Shown here: piece by piece, positions 22,600 to 34,026 of the stretch
Layout: the number at the start of each line of letters is the position of its first letter
How positions within the stretch are numbered: the first letter of the stretch is position 1
From: Glandiceps talaboti
Taxonomy: Eukaryota; Hemichordata; Enteropneusta; Spengelidae
DNA: 64,000 nt
Direction: 5' to 3'
Assembly (NCBI RefSeq): GCF_964340395.1
Contig: NC_135552.1
Location: 2,135,017 to 2,199,016, forward strand
Made by a program: the position numbers and the translations under genes
Notes under the pieces: generated by a model
What the model saw: only the letters and a program-made list of their open reading frames with translations
The model's database searches: none
Told to the model about the DNA's origin: nothing

Positions 22600-23840
22600 A
22601 AGTCAATACATAGTGATTCTCGTCAAGTGTCTCCCTATATAATCATAGTCAATACATAGTGATTCTCTTCAAGTGTCTCCCTATATAATCATAGTCAATA
22701 CATAGTGATTCTCTTCAAGTGTCTCCCTATATAATCAAAGTCAATACATAGTGATTCTCTTCAAGTGTCTCCCTATATAATCAAAGTCAATACATAGTGA
22801 TTCTCTTCTAGTGTCTCCCTATATAATCATAGTCAATACATAGTGATTCTCTTCAAGTGTCTCCCTATATAATCAAAGTCAATACATAGTGATTCTCTTC
22901 AAGTGTCTCCCTATATAATCAAAGTCAATACATAGTGATTCTCTTCAAGTGTCTCCCTATATAATCAAAGTCAATACATAGTGATTCTCTTCAAGTGTCT
23001 CCCTATATAATCATAAGCCATGTTCTCACTAGTGCAACGACGTTGTCGAAATGCAACGTTGTTTGATCGGTAAACACGGACGGATTAACTCTTAATCCGT
23101 ACTGGCGTCCACACGCAGTCATTTAGGTCTTTGTTTTGGGAGAATCGCCAGCGTAACACGCCCTCTACGGATCAATGTATGTATATGTTACAACGCATGG
23201 TAAACAAGAATGGCGGATGTGCAGCATGTACGTAACAGCAGCGTGCCTCTTGTTGCTTCACCTTCATATGCGATCAAGACGTGTCCAACGCTTTAGTTGT
23301 CGACTTCTGGATCACGTTCATGAACAAGAGTTGCTTCCTTTGGTCACTAATGGGTATACAAGGAATTTTGAACGACGCCGTAGGCGATCGACCATGCGTT
23401 TCATGTTCATGCTGTTTGGCTTTCTGAACAATGCTTTAACGCCAGTGAATAGTGTGTATATGATAATGATAGGAGTCGCATGTTGTTCTGCCATCCGATC
23501 TGTATCAGTTGTTGGCCCTGTGAACACTGATCAGAAGTAAAGGTCAGAGGTTATATAGACGAATGTCATCGAGAGAGGGCATTTTCGCCGTCGTCAAAGC
23601 GTTCACACGCTACGTTTGGAGGAATTTGCGTCGGCGCACCGTTGCAGGTCCAGCTGTTTACGCCGGCGTTAATCTCCGCCGCTGTAGCAACGTTGTCAAC
23701 TGTTCTGACACGTTTTTTCCGACGGTGTTGACATAAATTGATATAAACAACGTTGTCGACACCGTCAAAAAGGCTCTAGTGAGAACGACCCTATAGTCAA
23801 TACACAGTGATTCTCTTCTAGTGTCTCCCTATATAATCAC
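22600..23840. repeat. 46-47 bp minisatellite, about 10 copies, interrupted by an insertion
   Basis: The unit is TCAATACATAGTGATTCTCT, TCAAGTGTCTCCCTATATAA, TCATAG. Copies run from 22600 to 23015 and resume at 23793-23840, split by the 777-bp element described next. This orders the events: the array existed before the insertion. Confidence 0.9.
23016..23792. mobile_element. TIR element (non-autonomous DNA transposon), 777 bp
   Basis: The element interrupts the 46-bp array. Left end AGCCATGTTCTCACTAGTGC and right end (inverse) AGGGTCGTTCTCACTAGAGC share GTTCTCACTAG as TIR core. Flanks suggest a 3-bp duplication ATA (23013-23015 and 23793-23795). The interior is richer in CG than its surroundings, with many ACGTTGTCG-like words near both ends. 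A 121-codon frame at 23175-23540 has a basic tract (RRRRRS) but I cannot identify a transposase. A PIF/Harbinger- or ISL2EU-like MITE is a guess from end and TSD type. Confidence 0.7.
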
Positions 23841-24238
23841 AAGCAAGCTTTCTTGTAAGACTGCCCTTTGACAAGTGACCTTTGACCTTGACTTGACATT
23901 GACTTGGTTCAGTTATCAAAATGAAGCTACAGTTTGCATATTGCAGACAGTCTCTAGCATTTACATGTATGTGTGACTGAATTATTTTTTTCAAAATATC
24001 TAAAGGTAATGCAGAGCAAGAGAAGTAGAGAAACATGTAATGCATGCATTACTTTTGGTTCTCTCATACCTTTAAACTGAATGGTGGCCATATTTGTAAT
24101 GTCATGATGTACTGCAGAACTCAACAACTTTAATATACGGAGACTCCATTGAAGTGTCTATCCCTATATTATAATGTGTACTTTGGAGTCATTTACTTTT
24201 GACCTTGACTATTGCCTTCAGGCATGTAACAAAGAATT
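23841..24238 (+). other. ZIP intron, no feature seen
   Basis: Unique-looking sequence with no exon-like or repeated structure. Confidence 0.4.
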
Positions 24239-26209
24239 CAAAATCGGAACGGTTGCGGGGCAAAGTGCTAGATCCAGCACTTTAGCGAAAACTGACGAAG
24301 TGCTAGATCTAGCACTTTGTTAAAAAGTGGCAAAGTGCTAGATCTAGCACTTCAACAAAGAGTGGCAAAGTGTGGCAAAGTGCTGGGTCATCGGTAAATA
24401 TGTCATGTTATAACGATAATGGACATGTTATTACTCTCAGTGTAAAATGTTACTTCCCGTGTTTAACGACCTTAGAGTTTGATTTTCCGTATGTTTTTGC
24501 CAATGCACAAACAAGTTTCTACTTCGTGTGAACAATTTTATTCGTGTGAACAATTTTAATTTCAGCCCTTCATTGCTGTTAATATTTTGATAGAAATCTA
24601 TAAATAACCCGTTACTACTGTTTTGTAAATTCCATATACTTGGTACTGCCAACTTCTTGACTGAAAACAACGACAATAAATAATCCATGACTTCGCCAGA
24701 TCTCAAGTAAATCATCACGACATTACTGTTTAATGAATTTTTTTTGCATTCCTAGACAATCACCAACTTCAATATTGTCCCTTATGTAATTCCTGTTCGC
24801 TCAGAAATTATATCCAATGTGGGAAATAATAATAATAGCCATCGGTTATAGTTTGGTTCGGTCCAGAGGAAGTGACTTCATAATGCTACAATTAGCGTAG
24901 TGTGACGCAGAGGATTGTGGAGCAGTAATAAACGTCACTTCGTGAACTGGATTGCATATCATTAACAAAAGTAAGAAATACAGATGACGACCATTCGAGA
25001 AATAGCGATAGAGAATGGTTTATACGAGAAAGATTGTGGGAGCTCATAGGTAGGGTTGTGATAAGTGGGAACGACTATAGTATGTCTTAAAAGCACATCG
25101 CAAGTTAACATAGAATGCATCCTGAAAATAAAGTGCATATTGTCAAACTTATCTTTAGAATCCAGCATGGCTGCCAAATCCTGTATTAACCATATAGGAT
25201 CCGGGGGAAAGAAAGGGGTGTCGGTTTGTTTAAAAACAAACACAATGACCCCCATATTGATTTTGTCATTTCAGAGAGATCAACAAAATAAAACTATCCG
25301 TTCAAACAGTTTGGAGAAATTTTAAAGATTTTTATAGAATAAATGTGTCCCCGGAGGCGGCACTGTACCTCGTGTAAATCACCAGAGTTATGACATGATT
25401 TTGCACGATATTCTTGTTCTACTACTTCATAGATTAGAATGAAAATAAGCACACAGGTGATTATACTGAAAGATGGATACTGGATAAAGATTTCAGTGAT
25501 TTTCAAATTTGTTTCAAGACGTTATGAACTTATGATTAATATATCTTTCCCACTCTAAAATAGACATGGTACAAGAAATACTGAGTGGCTAGTCCTTGTT
25601 TACAGAGTAGATTGCAGATTCTGAAGTACAGTCCCTACCACAGGCACTAGTTTCCCGAGATATGTATCAGAATGTTTCTATCAGAATACAATACAATGTT
25701 GATAATATCGATGATATTGACATGTTTTAGCCAATTGTATATGAAAGGGGTAAAATAATAACACTTGTTTCTGTGATCGCACAAGTCCATCCACCGCGAG
25801 GTATTGACAAGGTATGTCTGTAACAGAACACACAACCCCCGGGACACAACCATACATACGGCAACGTGAACTTTCAATCGGCCATTTTACTTGGCAAACA
25901 TTTAACAAACTTCAGATAAATCGTGTCGTTATTACAATCGGCCAAAGATAAGTTTTGGAGTCGATCATGCGCCACACGACCACGTACACGGACTACTGAC
26001 ATGTATGTGACGTTTATCGATGCGAACGACCATGTTATATCCAGGCGTTGGAGGCGCTTCGTTGTTTACAGTCCCGCACTTCGTTGTTTTCTGGCGAAGT
26101 GCTAGATCTAGCACTTCGGCGAAAACTGATGAAGTGCTAGATCTAGCACTTTGTCAAAAAGTGGCGAAGTACTAGATCTAGCACTTTGCCCCGCAACTGT
26201 TCAATTTTG
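24239..26209. mobile_element. Element with palindrome-array inverted ends, about 1.97 kb
   Basis: Both ends carry three units of a palindrome whose perfect form is AAGTGCTAGATCTAGCACTT (left 24262-24355, right 26093-26188), joined by GCGAAAACTGA and AAAAAGTGGC spacers. The outermost sequence (GTTGCGGGGCAAAGTGCTAG at left; its inverse CTAGCACTTTGCCCCGCAAC at right) gives a TIR of roughly 35 bp reaching CAAAAT on each side. No target-site duplication is clear. The interior (24390-26080) holds only short frames (up to 97 codons) with no domain I recognise. It looks like a non-autonomous foldback or TIR element. Confidence 0.75.
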
Positions 26210-26427
26210 GACCATTTTGCTACCTCCTTCAGGGTCTGCAGTCATCAAAATCCAGCCTTTTCCCCGCATATCACACATGTTAGTATTTATTTGTCACCAC
26301 AAATAATTTTGAAATCATATCACCATTCAGTTACTTCCCATCACATAGAAGTAAAGTATTTGAGGTGGACTGGGTCTTCTACCAAAACCTTTTTTTCACA
26401 TTTTGTGTCTTGATTTTTTGTCAACAG

Positions 26428-26577
26428 TTACCTGAGATCAACACAGTGGAAGAAAATGAGGAGAACACACAGGGTAGCTCACAGGCTAAAATCTTTATTA
26501 TCCAAAACGCTGGACTTCTACTTGGCTGGGGATGTATGCTTGTGTTAGCTATCTTTGAAAGTGAAATAACAATATGA
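26428..26577 (+). CDS. SLC39A14-like: ZIP transporter last exon (helix 8, C-terminus)
   Basis: The acceptor is TTTTTTGTCAACAG (26427), phase 0. It reads LPEINTVEENEENTQGSS, then helix 8 (FIIQNAGLLLGWGCMLVLAI), and ends FESEITI with TGA at 26575-26577. (F/L)PE(M/I)N after DM, FIIQN.GLL and the short polar tail are the standard ending of ZIP14-like proteins, so the C-terminus is complete. Confidence 0.93.
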   Translation, partial: LPEINTVEENEENTQGSSQAKIFIIQNAGLLLGWGCMLVLAIFESEITI

Positions 26578-27540
26578 AAACCAAGTCATAGTCATTCCTA
26601 TATGTGTTGACATTTTAGGTTGTTTCTTGTCCTGTAAACCCCTCCCCATCACATAATTGTATGTTTTCACTTTTCCAAATGCAAGTGTAAAGTGTTATCT
26701 ACTGTATTTTGGTGGAATATTCCATTATTTTGCCAGGTGGGCACACAAGTACAATATACAGTAATGAAGTTGTCACTGATTGATATGCAATATAAAGTGT
26801 CAAAATTAGCAATAATATCACACATTTTGGATGTAATGAAAGTTTAAGTTGTTTTTGTCTTTTTGTAGTATCATGAATTCTGTAAAATAGCAAATTGTTA
26901 CTGAAAATACACAAAATGCAGTCTTAATTGTCATTTGGGTATACTCCTATTAAAAGCTACATGCCTGTAGATGTCTAGGTAAGTGTACAATGCAAAGATT
27001 TATGGGTATAAAGAAATTAACTCAGTGAAAAAAGTGTACACCAGTTTTATGTTTAAAACTATTTGATGTTCATTGCAAACAGCAATCAAATAATTGTCTA
27101 AAGAGTGGGTATTATTGAGTGTTGATGATGAATACATCAATACCGGAGATCAAATTAAAATCCAAGTCTGAGTGCACTATATAAAAGAAAAACATAAATT
27201 AACCCTCAAAACACAATATTTTGATTTTTGTTTTGCAACACTGTTTTCACCAGAAACATCTTTCTTTTTCTCCAAGGCTGACTTGGCTCTGTTTATGTGA
27301 TTACATGTTGACATTATGTGCACATTGTAAGGACAACAATAATTTAAGTCACCATGGTATTGTTAAACAATAGACAGTTGGAGGGCAAATGGTTAAACTA
27401 ATATCACAACAAATTCATAATTTGGTTTTAGATATTTTTTTCTTTACATTTAATGTATAACTTCAAAGGGAAAATGGGCAAAATGACAAATCGGATATTG
27501 TTTTAAATGCAATAAGATATCTTTATCCTTTTATGAAATA
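26578..27540 (+). other. ZIP 3' UTR and flank
   Basis: AT-rich sequence following the stop codon. I do not see a canonical AATAAA within the first 900 bases; AATATAAAG near 26790 is a possible variant. No other gene seen. Confidence 0.4.
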
Positions 27541-27558
27541 GAATATGTGTGTTGTGTG

Positions 27559-27589
<31 letters not shown>

Positions 27590-27943
27590 GTGTGTGTGTG
27601 TGTTGTGTGTGTCTGTGTGTGTTGTGTGTCTGTCTGTGTGTTGTGTGTGTCTGTCTGTGTGTGTTGTGTGTGTGTCTGTATGTCTGTCTGTCTGTGTGTG
27701 TTGTGTGTGTGTGTCTGTCTGTCTGTGTGTGTTGTGTGTGTGTCTGTCTGTGTTGTGTGTGTGTCTGTGTGTGTCTGTGTGTGTGTTGTGTGTGTGTCTG
27801 TGCGTGTGTTGTATCTGTCTGTGTGTGTGTTGAGTCTGTCTGTGTGTTGTGTGTGTGTCTGTATGTGTTGTGTGTGTGTCTCTGTCTGTGTGTGTTGTGT
27901 GTGTCTGTCTGTCTGTGTGTGTGTGTGTGTGTGTTGTGTGTAG
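27541..27943. repeat. (GT)n/(TCTG)n/(TGTTGTG)n microsatellite
   Basis: About 400 bp of alternating TG, TCTG and TGTTGTG words. Open frames of 130-150 codons on both strands here encode only Val/Cys or Thr/His runs and are compositional artefacts. Confidence 0.95.
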
Positions 27944-28248
27944 TGTTATAAGGTTATACACAACAGTGTGAAGACAGTCTAAAAAAAAGTTGTGTATTTT
28001 GTTCTATAGCATGAAAAGAAGAATTGATTGCGTAAGCTGTCTATTGTTTGCGATTGTTGCAGTACGTACGTTGTTACCCGATTTCTCTGTCACAAATGAT
28101 TCTTGAAATTTTGAGTCTATTTATTGATGCTTTTTATCACATTTTAATACTTTAGGCTGTTTTCAATGATCAGGTGGAGGGTCTGTGGTTTAACACAGCT
28201 TACATCAAATCTGTAATCCTTGTGATTTTAATGAGAGGATATAGGGAC
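27944..28248. other. Intergenic, no feature seen
   Basis: No exon or repeat recognised. Confidence 0.4.
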
Positions 28249-28490
28249 ATGATGGACACTGTGTGTAACACTGCAGGACACAATTGTATCTAATCCATGA
28301 TGGACACTGTGTGTAACACTGCAGGACACAATTGTATCTAATCCATGATGGACACTGTGTGTAACACTGCAGGACACAATTGTATCTAATCCATGATGGA
28401 CACTGTGTGTAACACTGCAGGACACAATTGTATCTAATCCATGATGGACACTGTGTGTAACACTGCAGGACACAATTGTATCTAATCCAT
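28249..28490. repeat. 48-bp tandem repeat x 5
   Basis: Five essentially identical units: CATGATGGACACTGTGTGTA, ACACTGCAGGACACAATTGT, ATCTAATC. The lack of divergence suggests recent amplification. Confidence 0.95.
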
Positions 28491-29404
28491 GGCTATGATA
28501 CTGTCTAGTCAGCACTCTTTTTCAGTCAACTCTGACAAGATTTTATTATCAGTATTAAAACACAAGATCAAGACAATATAAATATTAAACTATTTTATCA
28601 TAGACTGCATCAGATCAAATATAACAAAGTTTAGTATAGCAGTTTTTATTGTGTAAACTTTGTCTCTGAGTTCTTGTTGATTTTATCTGTGAAATTGTCC
28701 AACCATGGATTTACTGCAAACATACAACCCATTCATTTCCAATTTAGTTTAAACCAACATTACCTTTCTACCAAAATGTGACTTGACTCATTCCATTTTA
28801 ACATGCATTCATTATAATTTCTTTTCTGTGATATAATTCTTCACTGAGCATTGTGAGTACACATTTTTTAGACCTATGAAACAACTTAAAATTTGTCGGC
28901 AACATAAACAGTAAAAAATATCATAAAGTGATCTCAAGAAAGGGTCAAAGGTCAATGACCCACAATAGGTATATGGTCTTCTTTTGATCTCTTTTAATAT
29001 TGAAATGAAAAAAAAAAGAAAAAGAAAAACAATTATGATATCACAGCTCAGACAAGTTGAGTTTTATAACTGAAACAGGACAAACAAAATTTGGTTAATT
29101 TTTATAGGATGGTTGTGGGTTTAGTTGCTGTCAGCTTACCTTTTTCAAGCTGTGCAGTCAAGTTCAGTGCAATTTACTGCCATTTACATATTTTCTGTCA
29201 GAAGCAAGTGTTTTATGAAATGATTTGACTGTCAAAAATACAGGGGAAAATTAGAGTATTTTCCTTACTAAATGATGGCATGCATGCTTAATGACTTAAT
29301 TTGCTACTTACCACTAGAGAGGCTAAGCAGAACTTACTAGAATTTTGATGTTTGTTAGGGAGTCCACCACACAATTCTGACCCATGTTATTAGTTGATGT
29401 ATGT
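28491..29404. other. Intergenic, no feature seen
   Basis: AT-rich sequence with A- and T-runs. No coding exon with splice sites or long repeat recognised. Confidence 0.4.
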
Positions 29405-29526
29405 TAGTGCATGTTAAATGTGTCTTCCATATCTGGTGTATGTTAGGGGGTCCACCATGTACCACACAATTCTGTCTAGTGCATGTTAAATGTGTCTTCC
29501 ATATCTGGTGTATGTTAGGGGGTCTA
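29405..29526. repeat. 72-bp duplication x 2
   Basis: TAGTGCATGTTAAATGTGTC with TTCCATATCTGGTGTATGTT and AGGGGGTC is present at 29405-29455 and again 72 bp on. It lies in an otherwise unremarkable stretch reaching 29942. Confidence 0.85.
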
Positions 29527-29942
29527 CAGTATTCATTTTATGGCAGTGTATCTATCATACAATTTTTGCAAGTGTTGTTTATAGTAGAGGGGTCTACCAT
29601 TTTAATGTCCCTCTTCTATAAACTTACCCATATTCCAGTGTATGATAACTGCTACCATCTTATCATCAGTTTTGGAAGCAGATTTAGCTCTTTCATCCAA
29701 TTAATTAGTATATTACTTTGTATGATTTGTCAACCACATTACAAAGTCACCATTTGTAACATTCTTGAAAAATACTGCCATTTCGACCTGTTATAGATAA
29801 TACATGCATGTAACAGTCAAATTCTGTGCAATTTACTGCCATTTACACGTAAGAAAAAAAAATCAGAATTTGACAAATAACACTGTAATAATAGTAGGTA
29901 TCATATGAATAATTTCAATGACAAACTTCTACAACATGTTAA

Positions 29943-30094
29943 CAGCCACATGACATTGCTGCTAGAAATGACAATCTAACAGTCATGTGACATTGCTGCT
30001 AGAAATGACAATCTAACAGTCACATGACATTGCTGCTAGAAATGACAATCTAACAGTCACATGACATTGCTGCTAGAAATGACAATCTAACAGT
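29943..30094. repeat. 37-38 bp tandem repeat x 4
   Basis: Units of AACAGTCACATGACATTGCT followed by GCTAGAAATGACAATCT. The first differs by C/G at one site, the second by T/C. Confidence 0.92.
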
Positions 30095-30275
30095 CATCTT
30101 GTAGTCAATACTTACATTATGGTAAGTTGTAATATTTACTAATTTTATCATTTGGGAAGTTTATTGTATCAAAGTAGTTTTTTTACTTATAATTTTTCAG
30201 ATAATCTAGATTTTTAGGGTACAGTATAAATTTCTATGTATGCTCATTATTAATTTCACTGAATTTATTTCATTT

Positions 30276-30620
30276 TTAGCTCCGCTGTCAGTGACAGCTG
30301 AGCAGAGCTAAGGGTTAGGTTGATTCTCCGTCATCGTCCCTCTGTCAACTTGTGTTATTTTCATCTTCTCTGAAACTGAGTCAGAATACTTTGATATTTG
30401 GTATGTCCCTTTGTTGGAGGCTATTCAGATTTGTTCATGCCAAGTTGATCTGTGTCATTTTCAGGTTTTTTCTGCATTTTTATCAAAAATAATATTTTCA
30501 ACTTCTTCTCAAATACTACTTGTCAGATTGTTGGTTGAGTTGTAACACTGTTCAGAGTGGAGGAATTTTCTTTTGATTTGAAGGAAAATATCTTGACAGG
30601 ATTTCTGATCGTACTGTTAT
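30276..30620 (+). repeat. Interspersed repeat family C with nested-hairpin head
   Basis: The head at 30276-30311 has outer stem TTAGCTC/GAGCTAA and inner stem GCTGTC-AGT-GACAGC. It is followed by a degenerate (CCGTC/CGTCC)n stretch, then text of the kind ACTTTGATATTTGGTATGTC and AACTTCTTCTCAAATACTAC. The sequence differs from family A but the layout is the same. It runs up to the remains of family A copy 3. Confidence 0.65.
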
Positions 30621-30721
30621 GTCAGCATACTACCTGTTTCAAAATGCTGCATGCGTTGCTACTTTTGCCGATTTTGACTGGATTGGGGTACCTCTGAACG
30701 TTCTTTGGGTCGTGAAAGCTC

Positions 30722-31540
30722 TGGGACGGGAACTTATGGATTGGGTTCCGTACGTACGTACGTGCGTGCGTGCGTCCATCCATCCGTCCATCCAGAGCCA
30801 TTTCTTGGAGATGCCTGGACCGATTTTTTTCAAACTTGGTACAGGGGCAACTTACTATGGCATACATATGCACATCAATTTGTTTAATGATACAATCCAA
30901 TATGGCAGCCTAACAACCATTTTGTTTGTTTATGAATTTTCCCTGTCCAAAGCCATAACTCAGACATGTTTGAACAGATCTCATTCAAAGTTGGTATTAG
31001 GACTGTGTTCTATGACATACATGTGCATATTCATTGTTGTCGTGATACGATCCAATATGGCTGCCTGGCAGCCATTTTGTTTGCGAATTTTCCATGTCCA
31101 AAGCCATAACTCGGACATGCTTGAACAGATCTCATTCAAAGTTGGTATTAGCACAGTGTTCTATGACATACATGTGCATATCCATTTTTGTCATGATACA
31201 ATCCCATATGGCTGCCTGGCAGCAATTTTGTTCCATGTCCAACTAGTAGACACAACATATCTAAGTCTGTTTGATTTTGGTTCACAAGTGTTGTTGCGTG
31301 ATCAGAGTAGTTATATCAAGAAATCAAATTGTAATTTTATGTGTATCAAACTAATTGTATCATCGTTGGGTGCAATGTCTTTACTTGAGATAAGAAGCAC
31401 AGGGACTCCATACCAATCCTCACCCTAAAAACAACCATATGAGGCCAAACAACATTAACCAGGTTTGAAAATGACAACATAAACTGCCAGTTCCTTAAAG
31501 CCCAATCATAGCGGGGAGTATGTCATTCTCAGTGACTTGT
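30722..31540 (+). repeat. Interspersed repeat family A, third copy
   Basis: The copy begins in a degraded head (GACGGGAACTTATGG), then a mixed (GTAC)n/(GTGC)n/(CATC)n tract at 30748-30795 replacing (GTCC)n. The body has about three internal 150-bp units and the same 3' ending (AGCGGGG.. then GTCATTCTCAGTGAC). A 269-codon open frame overlaps it by chance; the other copies do not preserve it. Confidence 0.85.
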
Positions 31541-31731
31541 TAATGTTGGAGTTAGGAAATGTCCAATTTTTTGGTAGGTAACACGTAATGTAGCGGGAAA
31601 AATTCACCCAACTTTGTGATTAAGATCTGAGTCGGCAGCATTTGCTTCCAGTTAAACATCAGAACGAAAAATAGCACAAAAACAGAAGAAAAACCCCTCA
31701 AAATAACAACAAATGATACAATTATAATTGC

Positions 31732-34026
31732 AGCTATGCTGGCCTGTGTAGGTTGACAACGTTGTAAAGTGAATACCCTCAGAGCTATGCTGGCCTGTAT
31801 AGGTTGACAACATTGTAAAGTGAATACCCTCAGAGCTATGCTGGTCTGTATAGGTTGACAACATTGTAAAGTGAATACCCTCAGAGCTATGCTGGCCTGT
31901 ATTGGTTGACAACATTGTAAAGTGAATACCCTCTGAGCTATGCTGGTCTGTGTAGGTTGACAACATTGTAAAGTGAATACCCTCAGAGCTATGCTGGTCT
32001 GTATTGGTTGACAACATTGTAAAGTGAATACCCTCAGAGCTATGCTGGTCTGTGTAGGTTGACAACATTGTAAAGTGAATACCCTCAGAGCTATGCTGGT
32101 CTGTGTAGGTTGACAACATTGTAAAGTGAATACCCTCTGAGCTATGCTGGTCTGTGTAGGTTGACAACATTGTAAAGTGAATACCCTCTGAGCTATGCTG
32201 GTCTGTATTGGTTGACAACATTGTAAAGTGAATACCCTCTGAGCTATGCTGGTCTGTGTAGGTTGACAACATTGTAAAGTGAATACCCTCTGAGCTATGC
32301 TGGTCTGTGTAGGTTGACAACATTGTAAAGTGAATACCCTCAGAGCTATGCTGGTCTGTATTGGTTGACAACATTGTAAAGTGAATACCCTCAGAGCTAT
32401 GCTGGTCTGTGTAGGTTGACAACATTGTAAAGTGAATACCCTCAGAACTATGCTGGTCTGTATTGGTTGACAACATTGTAAAGTGAATACCCTCAGAGCT
32501 ATGCTGGTCTGTGTAGGTTGACAACATTGTAAAGTGAATACCCTCAGAGCTATGCTGGTCTGTATAGGTTGACAACATTGTAAAGTGAATACCCTCAGAG
32601 CTATGCTGGTCTGTGTAGGTTGACAACATTGTAAAGTGAATACCCTCAGAGCTATGCTGGCCTGTATTGGTTGACAACATTGTAAAGTGAATACCCTCTG
32701 AGCTATGCTGGTCTGTGTAGGTTGACAACATTGTAAAGTGAATACCCTCTGAGCTATGCTGGTCTGTATTGGTTGACAACATTGTAAAGTGAATACCCTC
32801 TGAGCTATGCTGGTCTGTGTAGGTTGACAACATTGTAAAGTGAATACCCTCTGAGCTATGCTGGTCTGTGTAGGTTGACAACATTGTAAAGTGAATACCC
32901 TCAGAGCTATGCTGGTCTGTATTGGTTGACAACATTGTAAAGTGAATACCCTCTGAGCTATGCTGGTCTGTGTAGGTTGACAACATTGTAAAGTGAATAC
33001 CCTCTGAGCTATGCTGGTCTGTGTAGGTTGACAACATTGTAAAGTGAATACCCTCAGAGCTATGCTGGTCTGTATTGGTTGACAACATTGTAAAGTGAAT
33101 ACCCTCAGAGCTATGCTGGTCTGTGTAGGTTGACAACATTGTAAAGTGAATACCCTCAGAACTATGCTGGTCTGTATTGGTTGACAACATTGTAAAGTGA
33201 ATACCCTCAGAGCTATGCTGGTCTGTGTAGGTTGACAACATTGTAAAGTGAATACCCTCAGAGCTATGCTGGTCTGTATAGGTTGACAACATTGTAAAGT
33301 GAATACCCTCAGAGCTATGCTGGTCTGTGTAGGTTGACAACATTGTAAAGTGAATACCCTCAGAGCTATGCTGGCCTGTATTGGTTGACAACATTGTAAA
33401 GTGAATACCCTCTGAGCTATGCTGGTCTGTGTAGGTTGACAACATTGTAAAGTGAATACCCTCAGAGCTATGCTGGTCTGTGTAGGTTGACAACATTGTA
33501 AAGTGAATACCCTCTGAGCTATGCTGGTCTGTGTAGGTTGACAACATTGTAAAGTGAATACCCTCTGAGCTATGCTGGTCTGTATTGGTTGACAACATTG
33601 TAAAGTGAATACCCTCTGAGCTATGCTGGTCTGTGTAGGTTGACAACATTGTAAAGTGAATACCCTCTGAGCTATGCTGGTCTGTGTAGGTTGACAACAT
33701 TGTAAAGTGAATACCCTCAGAGCTATGCTGGTCTGTATTGGTTGACAACATTGTAAAGTGAATACCCTCAGAGCTATGCTGGTCTGTGTAGGTTGACAAC
33801 ATTGTAAAGTGAATACCCTCAGAGCTATGCTGGTCTGTATTGGTTGACAACATTGTAAAGTGAATACCCTCAGAGCTATGCTGGTCTGTGTAGGTTGACA
33901 ACATTGTAAAGTGAATACCCTCAGAGCTATGCTGGTCTGTATTGGTTGACAACATTGTAAAGTGAATACCCTCAGAGCTATGCTGGTCTGTATTGGTTGA
34001 CAACATTGTAAAGTGAATACCCTCAA
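31732..34026. repeat. 51-bp minisatellite, about 45 copies
   Basis: The unit is GAGCTATGCTGGTCTGTGTA, GGTTGACAACATTGTAAAGT, GAATACCCTCA. Variant sites are GTGTAGG/GTATTGG/GTATAGG, GGTC/GGCC and CTCAGAG/CTCTGAG. Because 51 is 17 codons, two minus-strand frames stay open for 793 and 824 codons. The only non-repeat sequence in them is a short tail at 31552-31730, so I treat them as non-coding. A rare variant with CAGAACTATG recurs exactly 714 bp (14 units) apart at 32445 and 33159, marking a higher-order repeat. Confidence 0.95.

Larger units (their letters stand above)
5468..26577 (+). other. SLC39A14-like: Gene span: 3' six exons of a ZIP8/ZIP14-like metal transporter
   Basis: Six exons (5468-5637, 6235-6354, 15479-15730, 20899-21151, 21977-22164, 26428-26577) have GT-AG borders and compatible phases (entry phase 1, then 0, 0, 0, 1, 0). 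They encode about 377 residues with eight predicted membrane helices. SLC39A8 and SLC39A14 are LIV-1 subfamily ZIPs that import Zn, Mn, Fe and Cd ions. Their hallmark is Glu in place of the first His of helix 5, and the sequence here reads EEFPHELGDF. Signal peptide and ectodomain exons are missing from the window. Introns of 9.1, 5.2 and 4.3 kb are mostly repeats. I infer an intact gene, because no stop or frameshift is seen in any exon. Confidence 0.9.

Noticed and set aside
27503-27961. Cys/Val- and Thr/His-rich frames
   Set aside because: Pure (GT)n/(TCTG)n microsatellite.
30619-31428. 269-codon plus-strand frame
   Set aside because: It lies across repeat family A; the homologous copy at 3344-4254 has stops and shifts in the same frame, so it is not conserved.
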